The notes under the pieces: model-generated
Databases searched by the model: none
What the model was told of the DNA's origin: nothing
Seen by the model: the letters and a program-made list of their open reading frames with translations, nothing else
Assembly: GCA_013396995.1 (NCBI GenBank)
Contig: VWZP01009169.1
Span: 2,524,899-2,588,898, forward strand
From: Dicaeum eximium
Taxonomy: Eukaryota > Chordata > Aves > Passeriformes > Dicaeidae
Length of the DNA stretch: 64,000 bases
Direction of reading: 5' to 3'
Part shown: positions 45,101 through 60,100 of the stretch, piece by piece
Layout: each line of letters starts with the position of its first letter
How positions within the stretch are numbered: the stretch's first letter is position 1
Position numbers and translations under genes: made by a program

Positions 45101-48100
45101 GAAATGTAATCAAATTAACTATCCTGAAAATTGAATTTTCCTCCCGTAAGTAAGAATAGATGGGTGCTGAGTGCTAGTGTTTCCGTCAAGAACAATACCT
45201 CTGATTTTGGAATTAGCTTCCAAAGAGATTATTACTAGGGCTGTTATGTGCCTGTATTACAGCTGCTTCTGCAGTCCCCCTAATACTGCACCTTGTTCTG
45301 ATGTCACTGGAGAAGTGAAACCTTCAGATAAGCTCAGCTTCTGTAGAACACTCATGTTACTATAAATTTGCTGCGGGGAAATTGGCCGTTTCTGGTCAGA
45401 CTTGCAATAGAACTCGGTTTGTATCCTTGATAAATATTGTATTTCAGACATATTTTTAAGAAATAAACAATTTTCTCGCTTCATTTAGAAAAGAAGGAGT
45501 AGTTGTCATCAGGGCTTTATTGTTTTGTAGGGGTGGAGGCAGTGTTTTCATAAAATACTTCTCTTAAGTTTTGCCACAAAAAGGCTCTGGAAACATAACT
45601 TTTTTTTTTTTTTTAATCTTATGTTTCAGAAGCTGATTGTCAAAGTCATTAGAAATGGAATTTGTGTATCACCTTTTAATGACGATTTTTCTTCATTTTC
45701 TAGACTTGTGGGAGATATATTGCTCTGCACAGGCTTTCTTTCATACTGTGGACCTTTTAATCAAGACTTCAGGAATCTTTTGCTTAAAGAGTTATGGGAA
45801 ACGGAATTGAAAGATCATAAAATCCCCTTTTCTGACGATTTGAACCTGATTTCTATGTTGGTAGATCAACCAACAGTAAGTTATTTGTGCTTTGAGGGTT
45901 AAATTTGAATTTCCATTAGCATGTTCTATGACTGTTAGCCAGCATTATGCTTGCTTAGAGAATAACTATAATCCCCAATATTCCAAATATTGCTGTGCTG
46001 TGTAGTTCTGTGGTTTCCAAATGCTCTTGGCAATTTCCATGAAATCTTGGTGTAGTAATAGTAAAAAAACCCAAGAGAAACAAGTGATGCACAATAGAAT
46101 TTCTCACCACCTGCTGACCAATACCCAGTCAACCCCCAAACCAAGATCAACCCTCTTTTGAATAACACCCCCAGTTTATATAGTCAGCATGGCATTCTAT
46201 GGTATGGAATGTCCCTCTGGACAGAATATGGAATATTCCTTATGGTAAGGAATATCCCTTTGGCCAGTTCAGGTCAGCTGTCCTGGCCATGCTCCCTCCC
46301 AGCTTTTTGTGCACCTGCTCACTGGCAGAGCACAGGACACTGAAAAATCTTTGACTTAGGGTAAGCACTACTGAGCAACAGCCAAAACATCAGTGTGCCA
46401 ACATTATTCTCACACTAAATCAGAAAAACACAGCACTGTGTCATCTACTAAGAAAAAATTGAACTTTCTTTCAGCCAAAACCAGGACATTTCTAAAACAG
46501 TGGGTTTGTTTGTAATTTAGAATAGAGTACATAAAGTCCTTTTATTGTGAATGTATATGTGAGTATATAGGAAATGGGCAGAGTGGGAAATGCCAGAATC
46601 TTCAAGTTTCCTTCAGTAAACATTAATTTCCAAAACCTCTCTTAGACTGGGTTTTGCTTAATTAATCCCAATGTTTAATTTGTGTGTCGAGCTGTCTTTT
46701 CACATCCTTACGCTTTAAAATATACTTTTTGCGATTCTATATAGTTAAAAACATCCATAAAAATAAAATTCTGGAAATATTTTATACCTGCATTAATAAT
46801 TCTTCAGCAGATTCAAATATGCATTCCCTTTGATGTCCCTGTTACTTCTTAGAAAAAATTTAATGGAAGAAAAATTCCATTAAATTTATGTGATAATTTA
46901 TTCCAAACTAGTCTTTTTTATTCATCTCATTGGTTTGGGGTTTTTTTGGTTTTGTTTCGTTTTTTTTTTTTTTCCTTTAGATTAGTGAGTGGAATCTTCA
47001 AGGATTGCCTGGAGATAACCTCTCAATTCAGAATGGTATCATTGTCACTAAGGCATCGAGATACCCACTTTTGGTAGACCCACAAACTCAAGGAAAAGAG
47101 TGGGTTAAAAATAAAGAACAGGAAAATGAATTACAGGTAAACAGTGTCTTAAAGGAATGGTGTGCTCTCTTATACTCCTTCAAACATTATTGCTTTAGAG
47201 GCAGGTTGCATTTGAGTCAGTGTCATCTGAGATAACTTTAACATGTATGGAGGCTGACAATTATGGAGGTGCATCAGCAGGGACATGGAGAACAGCTGTA
47301 AATCCCACTCAAGGGCTTGGAAAAGACTATCTAACTTGTATGAACTCTAGCAAAAAGTATAAAAGTATTTTGTTCAAGATGAGTCAGTATGATTCCAACA
47401 CAAAAGAGGACAAAGAGGTGATAAGTAAAGCAAAAGAGTATAATATTAGAAATTATTACATGAGAGTAAATTGGGTGACTGTTGGTAACATTACAGATAA
47501 TAAATTCAGGGTAAGTTACAGCTCTGAAAATGCAGGCAAAGTGCCTCAATGTTGCAGTCCCTAATTTAGGACCTGAGAGGGTATTCATAATGAGGTTGTC
47601 ATTACAAAAGGAAGTTGAGGAAATCCAGCTGAAGCCAAACCCATGAAAAATTTGCTTATCCTAACATCACTGCAATCTTTATAGCTCTTTTACAGTTTAA
47701 GCCAATAGGGTAAAATGCCCGCTCAGGAAATATAATGCAAAGATATTCATGTGTCACCATTTGCATCACAAATTATTTTTTCCCAAATGATGTGGCATGG
47801 CAAAAGGAAACTGCATTTTAAAACCCTTAGCCTGAATGTTGAGAAAACTCATATGTCCTGAATATCAATAAATTTTGGAGGGTTTAAAATTAGTTAATTA
47901 TATAACTTACTAGTTTATGCATGCTTTTAAATAATTTCATATTGTATGAATCCCATTTCATGAAATATCAATCTCAATTCATAATATTGTAGCAGCGATT
48001 CAGTTTTTAGACTGAGTTCAGATTTCCAGAAAGAATTTTTCAGCACTTCAAAGCCAAAATTAGAAAATCTAGTCCTTCTAGAACATAGAACAGAAAATTA

Positions 48101-51100
48101 AAGGCTAGGTGTCTCTGATTTCTAAAATATACATAACATCTTTACCATGCAATAAGCTGTACCAGTTTTATTTAGAACATGATTACTCTCATAATGAAGT
48201 TCTGAAGAGTCAGTTACAGCCAACCTTTTAAGTCACCTTTTTATGGTACTTTTCATTGTACACACAAAAGTATTTCTGCATAAATTGCTGCATGGTCAAC
48301 ATTTATAGCACATTCTATAAAATGCAACTAATAAAAACAATGAAAAAAGTTTCCATGGTTAGGTGTCTGTGGTTTTCATGTAAGACTGTGAGGAAATGCT
48401 TTGTTCTAACACCAATTTATAATTTACTTTTTGAGGTAACAACTCTGAATGACAAGTATTTCCGGCAACACCTAGAAGACAGTCTTTCACTGGGACGATC
48501 CCTCCTGATTGAAGACATAGAGGAAGAGCTGGATCCAGTCCTTGATAATGTATTAGAAAAAAATTTCATAAAATCTGGGTCTGCTTTTAAGGTTAGTAAT
48601 CAAACAAAAGAAGTGGAATAAGTAGTTAGCCTTGTGACAAATGTTATTTTATCATTGTTACAAACACCTGCTGAATCACGTAAACTTTGTATTCAGTAGA
48701 GACGTGTAAAGAATCAAACTGAACTAATAAAATATAACAGACAGAGCCTCAGCTGTGTAGTAAGTTGACAAGTCTAAACTATGAGTTTAACTACCAGAGT
48801 TATTACTGAATATTATACTTATCTGATTAAATGCTTATAATTCTTTCTACTGATTTTCAAGCAGTGCAAATATGCTTAAGGGAGTGGCTTGGTCCTACTC
48901 CTTCATAAGCCAAGTATTTGAAGCTGCCTTGCAGACTCATATGTTGGAGCCTCATATGCCCCCCACTGTCCCATGGCTGGTGATCTTTAAGGTCCCTTCC
49001 AACACTTCCATGATTCATACTACAGTGATCAAATTTCCTTGTGCACATGCAGCTTTTGATTTGGACTGCCCTTTTGGAATATCTTAATTCTATAAAAATT
49101 TCTTTTGAATACTCTGAATAAATTTCTAATTCCTTTGGAAAGATTCTTTGAAACCTGCTTAGTCTTAATAAAGATAAAATTTATGTCCAGCAATTTCTGT
49201 TCCATTGTTGGATCACATAATTCCTTTTACCTTGGACATAAAAGAATGATGATTTCTAGAAAGGTCAGCAGTTTCTGCTACCTCTTCCTTTGAGGTGTGA
49301 TTAGAAACCAAATGGTTCTGAAGCTGTTAATCATAATCCACAGTGGAAGTGAGCCCTATATTTAGCTGGAGAGAAATGCTACTTTTATTACATACTCTAA
49401 CTTCTACATTTGTTCATTGACTTTTATTTTCATGACAAATTTGAATTGTGAAATAAATTTCTTCTTTTTGGTATTTCAAATAATGTTAATTTTTTTCTGC
49501 TCAATATTACTGAGTTTAATAAAGCTAATTTTCCTGTTTAATACTTTTTTAACTTAATCCACAGGTGAAAGTTGGTGATAAGGAAGTAGATGTTATGAAT
49601 TCATTTAGACTGTTCATTACTACAAAGCTACCTAATCCTTCTTTCACACCTGAAATTAATGCAAAAACATCAATTATTGATTTTACTGTTACAATGAAAG
49701 GACTTGAGAATCAGTTACTGAGAAGAGTAATACTCACTGAAAAACAGGTAAGTTAACAGTACACATAAATCATAGTAATATTTTTTTTTTTCCATTTAAT
49801 TGGTTTTGGTATGTAGGAAAAAAGAAATGTTCAAATGGAAAAAAAGGTATTAGCCATTTTCTAAAATTATATTCAGATTCAGTGTACTCACTTCCAAATA
49901 TAAAAAATACATTGGGTGGCTCTTAATATATATATGACTGTCAGTACAACACAATTAATCACCAGGATTTGACATTGATAAGATACATCATAAGATACTG
50001 AATAAACATTGCTTAAAAAAACATTTGTTATTAAAACCATGTTTTAGATACCAAGAAAAGGAAAATGCACATTTCATGACTGGATCGAACTCTTCACCTC
50101 TATCTTCAATCACAATTCATTCACTTGAAAAATCAGAAACTGAATCTTAAGTATCCCTCATAGCTGCAACCCATAAAATGTCATGCCATTTTCTTGTTTT
50201 TTAATAACAGGAGCTAGAGGCAGAACGAATTAAACTCATGGAAGATGTAACTTCTAATAAGAGGAAGATGAAAGAACTGGAGGACAATCTTCTTTACAAA
50301 CTAAGTGCAACCAAAGGTTCTGTATCAAAGGATTAATCAGATTAGGCAGATAAAACTGATTCACACTAGGTGCTTTCCTAGTGTGAAACAGGGAGTGGTT
50401 TAACTGCCCTAGAAAATCCAAACAGATTTTGATTTTTCCATCTAAGATACAATAAGAGAATACACAACAGCAGGCGTATGAGGATTTAGTGCTATAGAAT
50501 GCCACTATATGAAACTCAAGACACCTAAATTTAACACCTAAACAAGTTTTGTGAAACACATCAATTTTTTGGAGAGCTTTCTGCCCCTCAGATGAGATAA
50601 GGTATCTGACCATAGGCAAATCTTTAATCCACTGAAAATGGAAATTGGAATGGCCTGTCTTAAAATTGTCTTGAAACTTCTGCAGTCCATTATGAGCCTG
50701 AACATGATCACTTACTATCTCTGGTGGAAAAAGAATCTGGTAACAGAAGATCCCTGAGTAACTGCTGGCGATTCACGAATATTGTTGAGTGACCTCTTCC
50801 CTTAGGACCCTAAGTCTTTTTTACTTTGAGAGTGCCAATGAATAGACTTCAAAATAATTTAAGTGATTTGTTGACTATGCAGGTTGTGTGCATTAGATAG
50901 GTGACTTCTCTAGTACGTGTTGCAAAGCTGTTGGTATAAATATATTTAACATATTTTGAATTAAGTTTCTTAAATATGTTGGATGTAAAGATAATTCTTA
51001 GTATTACATATCCTGTTTGGTCTCTATTTTAAAAGCTTTCTGTTATTCTGTAAATAATTTCATTTTTAAAATAAATAATTCCTGTAATTTGGCCTTTTTT

Positions 51101-54100
51101 ATATATACATAAGAAGTGAAAATATTGTTACAAAAGTGTCCTAAACATCCAGTATTTTACTTTTCAGGTTCACTAGTGGATGATGAATCTTTAATTGGTG
51201 TCCTGCAAACAACCAAGCAAACAGCTGCTGAAATAGCTGTCAAGTTGTCTGTGGCAGCAGAAACTGAAGTGAAGATTAACACTGCTCAGGAGGAATATAG
51301 ACCAGTTGCTACACGTGGAAGCATTCTTTATTTCCTTCTTACAGCAATGAGCATGGTCAATAATATGTATCAAACTTCACTGGCTCAGTTCTTGAAGCTT
51401 TTTGATCTATCCATAGCCAGGTAGGAAGACACAGATTTTTCCTACTATTCAGATGTTTGCCTTTCCAATATATTTGCTCTTATTAATGTGGTTTCTTTGT
51501 GCTTTGTTTTCATGATTTAGGTCTAAGAAGTCTCCTGTGCCTCAGAAGAGAATCTCAAATATTATTGAACATCTTACCTTTGAAATTTTCACATATTCTG
51601 TTAGAGGCCTGTATGAAAACCACAAATTCCTCTTTACCCTCCTCCTGGCTTTAAAAATTGATATTGAGAGAGGACATGTGGAAAACAGAGAGTTCCAAAC
51701 TCTCATTAGAGGTAAGTTGTAAAAATGCTGTTATGTGTAGAGCTAATTCAACTTTTTAAACTTTTATTAAAAACTTTATTTCAAAGTCTTATTTCTCTGT
51801 CTACATGGTTTCTGTCAACATTTCTGTGAGGACTGGGCTTGTTCAGCTTGGCAAAAGGAAGCCTTTGAGGAGACCCAATAGTAACTTTCCAATACCAGTG
51901 AGAAGGCCATTAATAAGGCTAAGTTATTCTTTGGTATGAAATAAATGCTAAGTACACAAGAGTACAGTTAGTATTCCGGAGAAAATTACTTAGGTCAAAA
52001 TACATAATTTAAAAAGAAATATCAATTATATCTTGACCCCTGGAATATCATGTATTTAATCAGAAAGTACGGTTCAACCTGTGTTTTTATCCACAGGAGG
52101 TGCAGCTTTGGATCTACAGGCTTGTCCACCCAAACCATGCCGCTGGATTCTTGACATGACATGGCTAAATCTAGTGGAGTTGAACAAACTTCCACAGTTT
52201 GAACAAATTTTGGACCAGGTGATATTTTCTAATTATATTTTTAATGTTAATAACCAGTTTTGTCATCATAATTGTGTCTCCACAAAAATACAGAATAACA
52301 TCATAGAGACAAACAATTAGGTAGCATGAATGGTGGTGTGTTTATTTATCTGCTTTATGGTATTTGGTACTATAGTAATTGAGGTAGAAAAAGGAAAGAA
52401 GGAACAGGAGCAAAGGAAAAAGGAAGTCAATAAAAGTGAGATAGGATAAAAAGGTAGAGGTATCAAAAAGGCACGTAAAATTAATCTGAGTTTCAGGTTT
52501 TAAGTTACAAGGCAGTCTTTCTTGATTCCGGTGTATTTTTACAAGTGAATGGTTTGCTCCTTGTTTTTAAACACTCATTTCTATTCCAAGGTTAACGTGC
52601 CATTCAGATATGGTGAGCTGGCTCAATATAAATGTATTGTTTTATGTAGACATACATGAACTTATATGCATATAAGCTTGTGACATGTTCAATTTGGTAA
52701 ATTTATTTTTCATTTTCTAGCGCAGATCAACCACTCCCTAAGCATTTATTGTTTCTAAGAGCTCCTTGTTAATCAGGCTGATAGCCAGGACAGTAAGTTC
52801 TCCTTGCTGTTCCAGCATTGGCCAGCCAAGTCCATTTTGGGGTGGCACAAATTGCCCTGGAGGATAGCAGAGATTTTAGCTAAATGGCTACCTACAAGTG
52901 ATCCTGGCTGCTTCTAAACCCTGTATCAAGGCAACAGTTGGATACACACCAGCCCAATTCTTCTTTTTTGGTTTCTCGAAGTATCAATGAATACTAAGTT
53001 AGGAGAAACTTGGAGGAGCTTTAGTTAGGTTGTTCACTCTGGGTTGTTATGGCACTAGAACCCTATTTCTAGAAAAGTCCTTTCACCAGGGCTTTTCTAG
53101 AATGTGTGCAAACAAAATTTTAGACTCTGAAATACTTAGGTGACCACGTTACCACAAAAGCTCGCCTTTTTAAATTAATTTTTTAGCATTGTCTTAGTTT
53201 TGCTATGTAGTTGCAAAGTTAAAAAGTGACAATTAAAATTATTTCAGTCATAGATGGAAATGGAATATGGGAGGGTGCTAACTAGGATATCAATTAAAAA
53301 TGCAATATTGTAAAAACATCCTTTTAATATTTATTTTTATCCATTAGAAATGCTGTTCAATTTGATTTGTGATATTAAATATAACAGCATCATTATTCAT
53401 TTAGATGAAACAGAAAATTATTTAAAGTGATCAAAAAAGGACTGAGAATGGTACGCCCAGTCCTCAAGAGGTTTCCTGTGCTTTTTGTTTTTTCATGCTA
53501 GTTTCAGTTTTTCTCCTCTAAAAAAATAAGTCCCAGATGCATAATTTAATATAGACATCTTCTGCTTCAAACCTTTATCAGCACATTCCTTGTTCTTTTT
53601 CCAGTGATCTGAGAATATTGCAGTAGCTGATCCTCCTCAGTCACTGCATTAAAGGCTCAGTTGCATTTTCACTATGTTCTATCCACTGCTATTCCTTGTC
53701 CCCTTAGGTCAGGGATTCAAAGAGGTGCCTAAAACTGTGATCATATTGTGGTCAGTTTTATTGTTTCTCAAGCCAAAAGCTTACTAGAATCTGTTACTTT
53801 TAATTTGTGATTCATTGGCTGGCTAAACTGTACTGAGACAGATTTTTCTGGTGGTCTTCATATTTTGTGACCAAAAGGAATTAATTAATTAATTGATCAA
53901 TCACAGTGTGTTCCTCTCGTAGTATAGGATCCTCCTGCTAATTACTGATTTTTTTTTTTTAAGTAGATGCATGTGTTTGGGAGAGGAATGCATATATAAC
54001 TGACTGGCTTGAGAGCCTGCATCTTAACACTGATTGCAGAAATTGAATTAATATTATTTGTAATATTTTAATAGCAATTAATAAATTATTTGTAATAATT

Positions 54101-57100
54101 TAATAACGATTGTAATATTTAATAGCAATTCATTTAATGGCCTTAAATGCTATAGGCAATGTTACTTGTAATATATCCTAATATAATAATGGCTTCCCAT
54201 TAAAAGCTGTATTTGCAAGGGGATTTTACTGCAACTGAAATATATTTATTTGTGTGTTTAGGTAGCCAGCAGTGATAAGGCATGGAAACACTGGTTTGAT
54301 AAAGATGCCCCTGAGGAAGAAATTATACCTAATGGGTACAGTGATTCACTTGACACCTTTCGCAAGCTTTTACTCATCAGGTGAGCATCTTCAGAAATTT
54401 TGGGAAATTACACAGTTGCAACACATCTCAGCCTATCAGTATGCTATTATCATAATAGTGTCATTTTAGTTATCTCTGGGTGACATTAAATATCAATTCA
54501 CTTACATGAAATATGTTTTTATTCAATTACTTCAGAACTGTCCTTTACCATCTAAAGGTATTTATAGAAAATATTTTTATAGCTTTGCTTTTACATCAGA
54601 GATATGGAAACTAGGAACCATATTGCAGCCTTCTTTGAGAAGCCCATAAAAAAGTAGAATACTACAGATAATTTTCAATTTTAAAAAATTTCTTTTAAAA
54701 TTAACTATTTTAAATACCTTTAAACAAGTATTAAAAAATAATAAAAAAGAGAGATAGAGAAAATCCAAAATAAGTATTGCAAATCCCTTGTGAAAAGTGT
54801 GCTATAAATTATATTTTTTGCATCATATAAGACCTTTGAGATCTTGGGATAAAATGGATTTCCCCAAAGAAGCATTCATCTGCCTTATGCATAAGATCAT
54901 ATCTTCCTCCATTAGCTTTATACTTTCCAAGTGCTGTAACAAATAAATCAGAGATACTATGAAGTACCCCAACAATATTATTTACTAGACTGTGATTTGT
55001 CTTTGGAGGGGATTCAACCTGTGCAGTAAAAAAACCTAGAATCTGATGGAAATATCATATTGTTAAATGCTCTACACCCTTCGAGGGAGGGGACCATCTA
55101 AGTCCTAAACATTTAAATAATCTTCAAAAACTGAGGATTTTCAAAGTAATATATTTTATCCAAAAGTAGTTGTTTGTTTTTCCATGGGAACAACACTCAT
55201 CACCAATGCAAATGCAATCCAGTGCAAAAGAATTGAGTTTTTAAAAAAGACTAATTGGGTTTTAAAAGACTAACAGACCCAAGGAATCCTCTGCAGAGTT
55301 TTACTAAGGGGCAAAAACAATCTTAACATTTCCCTCTTTGTGTTCTCAAACACAAAAGTTCTGTTTAAAATGAAGAATGTCCCGACTTAATGAAGGTGCC
55401 TAGAGCAGAAAATTCCAATGCAAACAGTTAAGGCGAAATTGTAAGCAACTGGAAAGTATCATAAGTAGAGGGAAGACCATCAGCTCTGCCTGTTGGTATA
55501 TCTGTAAAGACAAACCTACAAACACATATATGAGTGTGTGTGTATGTATACATACATATTATGATTTTAAAAAATCCCTCTATTTGATAAAACTGGAATT
55601 TCTAATTTGAGTCTGATCTTGGAGGAAGAGGCAGTGAATTTATATCTTTGTATGTATTTTATTTTCTAGGTCTTGGTGTCCAGACCGAACACTTTCCCAA
55701 GCCAGGAAATATATTGCAAATTCCTTGCATGAGAAATATACAGAGCCAGTTATTTTGAATTTAAGAAAAACTTGGGAAGAAAGTGACATGCGAACACCTC
55801 TCATCTGTTTCTTGTCTATGGGATCAGACCCAACTGATCAGATTAATTATTTGTCTCGGAAGCTTAATTTGGGTATGAAAGTAATTATTCATTGTCATAT
55901 GTTAAGATACAGAAGGGCATTGTAAGTAATTTCACAGATATTTTTTTCTGAGAAGTATTTCTTAAATTCTCTGCAAATGCTCTGGCGTTGTTAAAATTTG
56001 GCACAAATTCACATTCACAATCAACATTATCCACAGTTTTTAACTTCTGTAAGTATTGTGTATGTGTATTTCAATGTTGTTATACAAAATGTCAGTATTC
56101 AGAAAATTTCTACATAATAGCATAATATGATGGTGAAGGGCTTCTACTTTAATATGTATATATTTTTGTATTCAATTTATTTAATTGTGCTGTATTTCTA
56201 TCACTGGTTTTTGTACTGAATTGAAATTCTTACTTTTTCTCAATAATGTAAGTTCATTAATCCTATATTGTCAAATATGTTATAGAATGTAGGACCATCT
56301 CAATGGGCCAAGGACAAGAGGTTCATGCACGCAAACTCATGGAGGTGTCAATGGAACAGGTGGGGAAAAAACCACTGCAATATAAGCTGATTGTCTGTTT
56401 TGGTGTTCTTTTACAGCCCTTTAGCATTCATTCTATAATATTTTGCATTTTCATCTTGCTATCATATCTCAGGGTGACCATGTCTTTTTGAATGCCTGAC
56501 TTTAAAAACATTTCTCTGTGGCATATATATGTGACAGCGGAGTCCAAGCCAGCATTTTTGGCAGCAGTGCTACTGAGCAGCTTTCCAAAAGCAGCACATT
56601 TCTTACTTATCACTATACTATTAATGAAGGGTAAAAGGACATTGGGGCCTGGTCTTGTTATGCAGATCCCACCTCTTTATTGGAAATTTTTTTCATTTTT
56701 TCCCTGCCCATATGAGAGATACCTGGATGTTGCATAGCTTCTACTAAATAAAATGGTGAGTGCACACATAGCTTAAAGTTGTAGATACAGAAGGATGTGC
56801 TTGCTCCTAATACTGTGTCACATTTTCCTCACCATTCCATAGTGGCAGGACCTCCTACTCACCAGCATTTGGTGTCTCTTCTTTGTTTCTTTAATTTTCA
56901 ATCCTTTGGCTTTGAGTCCCAAACATGTCTAAGCATTTCTAAACAATATGTAAGAATTTTTCTTTAAATGTTGGAGTGTATTTTGTTATGGCAGATGATA
57001 TTCTCCAACAGAAAAACCATGAAAAACCTAAGTAGCAGCTACAGAGAGATAGTAATTGAAACCTCAAATACAATATAAAAGTTATAGTGCAAAGGTGGTA

Positions 57101-60100
57101 CCTTCTGGTCAGCTGGACAATTCAAGGAGCTGTGGACAGTCTTTCAAATGCAGACATACAGCCACAGCTGCCTGCAAACTCAAAATATGGGGAATCAGTC
57201 ATACATTTGTATTTTGGAGGGCTAGAATATCTCCACTAATAGAGGGCAGAACATGAGTATTGGCATATAGATGTACACCAGGTTGGAAAAAGAGAAAAAA
57301 GAAATCTCTTTATAGCAAATGACAATTTATACTATACGTAAGTGCACTCATGCATCTGGTATTTCTTTGTCTGTATGTCTAGAATGGTCACTGTCAACTC
57401 CCAGTTCATCGCAACAGTGAAAACTGGAGCATCCCTTCCTTTCTTTTGCCCTTAATTTGAAGCACAAGGACACTCAAAACAGCGCTCCAGTAGAGCTACC
57501 AGTAACAATTTATTACATGGATGCCTTAGTGCTGAAGGGAGAAACATGTGAACATCAGATTGGAAACCACAAAACAGAATTAGTGAATATGAAGACAAAT
57601 ATCTATTTGTTCTTTTTGTACCTCTGGCCAGGAGTATATTATATGATTAAAACTGCCTTGCTGTGTTACAGGAAGATAATTTTCAAAAACTAAGTCTGAT
57701 TCATTTGGAAATTAATTAAAGATCTCCCTCAAAAAAGTTGATCCCCATAAAAGAAGGAAAAAAACCACCTTCATTTAATCTTCTTTTTTTAATATCTATC
57801 AATTCACCATAAATATGTCAATTATATTTTTTCACCAACAGCTACGGATGTCTTTTTAAATGAGCTAAAGCAAAATTGCTAAAATGAAATTACAACCTGT
57901 AATGAAATCCACTGTCCATCACTGTTTAGAACTGATTAAATAATGTCCTCTTTTAATATCAGGCTTCTAACTCATCAGGCTTCTAAAGTGATGCTAAAAA
58001 TGCTGATTGGATTTAAATTCATAAACAGAAGTTTAGAGAGACAATAATCCAACTAGAGCTTTCATGCAATTTGAGAGATGAATAAGATCAAAATAAGTGG
58101 AGGTTGAATTTCATGCAAATGCCTTTATTGCAGATAAACTAATTGGATTTAGAAACTTTTAGAGTCTTATTACCACCTCTTTACACTTACATTAGATTAT
58201 GTTAGGAACAAATCAGTTTTAAAAAAATATGTATTCCTTAAATTTCAGATGTTACTTTTCCACTCACATTCTTTTGGATCTGAAGACAGGATTGCTTATC
58301 ACTGGTGTTTTGCTGGGAGAGTACAGCAACCTCTTCTTGCCACTAGATAGCACTGATTCTTTACTTACAGTACTGAGTCTGGTTGTGTTATTTTCATTGA
58401 GAACAAGAGAATGTGGAAATAACTTTTGCACTAACTTATCCTATTTACTTTATCTGTGCCAATATCCTATAATATCAAAAGAGAATATATATTCAGGAGC
58501 AGAAGTTTAAAAAAAAATTACATGGAAAACCAAATTTGATTCTTATATAGACAGTTTGCTTTAGCATTATTAATAACTTGTTCCAAATTTTATATGGTAA
58601 TAGTTGATATCCTTGTTCAGGGAGGCTGGGTGTTACTTCAGAATTGTCACCTTGGACTGGATTTCATGGATGAACTCTTGGAGACACTTCTTACTGCTGA
58701 GATCCCGAATGAGACATTTCGAGTTTGGATAACTACTGAACAACATCTTAAATTCCCAATTACACTGCTACAGGTTTGTTCAAATACTTAATTCAGGTAC
58801 TTAATGAAGATTATCCAAATTAATCATGTAAAGGGCAATGAAAAAAATGGAGGGAAAAACCCCAAAACCCAAGAAAAAAAAGGACTTGTGTTACAATGTA
58901 AATATTGCTTCAAACAGGAAGGTTACTTACCAGTAACTGGAAGTTCTTGATGATGCATTATGTATGTGTGAGTCCACGCTAATTCTGTACACAAAAGCAC
59001 TTCAATAAAAATTATTTGGCTTTACTTGTATCCCTTTTTGCCCAACCAGATGCCTTGTGGACAGACTAATGCCCACAAAAGTTTTTCCAGAGAAAGATTC
59101 CAGATTCCCCTGTAATAAATAAACAAAGTATAAATGGGACAGAACACACATGGATAACACATTTTAGAGAACATCATCTACCCAATTTCTTTGGATGAAC
59201 TATAAATGGCTGTTCTGTAGATCTCAAGGGTACACTTTTTGTCAGAACCAGGAAAATTGCCTAAAAGTACACAAGTCACTGGTGACAGTTCCCAACACTC
59301 TCACAGTGGGTCATAATGCTACTTAAGATCTACTGTAATAGCTGTATGTTGACATTTCTATGTTCCATTTTCTCTAAAAAACAGTGGAAGTCTCCTTAGT
59401 AGTTCTCATTCTCTCTGAATAAAAATAGATGCCTCACCTGATATCCAGGATGTGAAGGGGGGAAGGACTCCTGTCTTGCAAGAGGGTAGAGGCCACCTTC
59501 AGTAAGAGTTTTCTGTCACCATGGTCTGTGTATGGAAAGCTTGCTTTATGGGCTCCTGTGTTCTCTCAACAGAACATGAAATCATCCTGCATCTCCAAGG
59601 GGTTTATGGATAGTGTGCTATATGGACGTACAGTTTGCTAAAAGGGAGAAAAGAGAGCTGTTGCGAGATGAATTTCACTGCACTTATCTCAAATATTTAA
59701 TATGTGCCTTCCCACTATATAGTGTCACATTATCTGTTAAAATGTTAACATATTGAGGGATTCCAGAAGAATAATTGACAAACCAAAGCCCCTTCTCAGA
59801 AGAAAAGAGAACTATTTGCTTTTCTCTTTTTAATATAGAATTTTCATCAAAAACTGAACAGGATATCCTTTGAATGTGGAGTCATTGATTTTCAAGTGTT
59901 CCAATTCAGTCCAACAGTAACAGGAACACAACATGGTGTGTCCATGGTCTGCCTGGCCTTTACTGTCCTTTCTGTGCAAGCTACCATGTTAACCAAGCTA
60001 GGCAGAGAAGTAATTACAGTTGGAGGAAAAAAACCCCTTTATTTTTATTTGGATTCCTCCAGTATTTGTAATTGTCCTGAGCAACAGAGATTCTGGTAGG

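Noticed and set aside
47220..47564. A 114-codon open frame after exon 44
   Set aside because: The next exon (48436) joins exon 44 in frame without it. The translation is polar and resembles nothing I know, and no acceptor fits.
50254..50619. A 121-codon minus-strand open frame
   Set aside because: It is antisense to exon 47 and its intron, and its sequence has no domain signature.
58510..58525. Runs of A such as those at 58508, 43746 and 44202 as processed pseudogene or SINE tails
   Set aside because: No gene-like or SINE-like body precedes them; simple A tracts in AT-rich introns.
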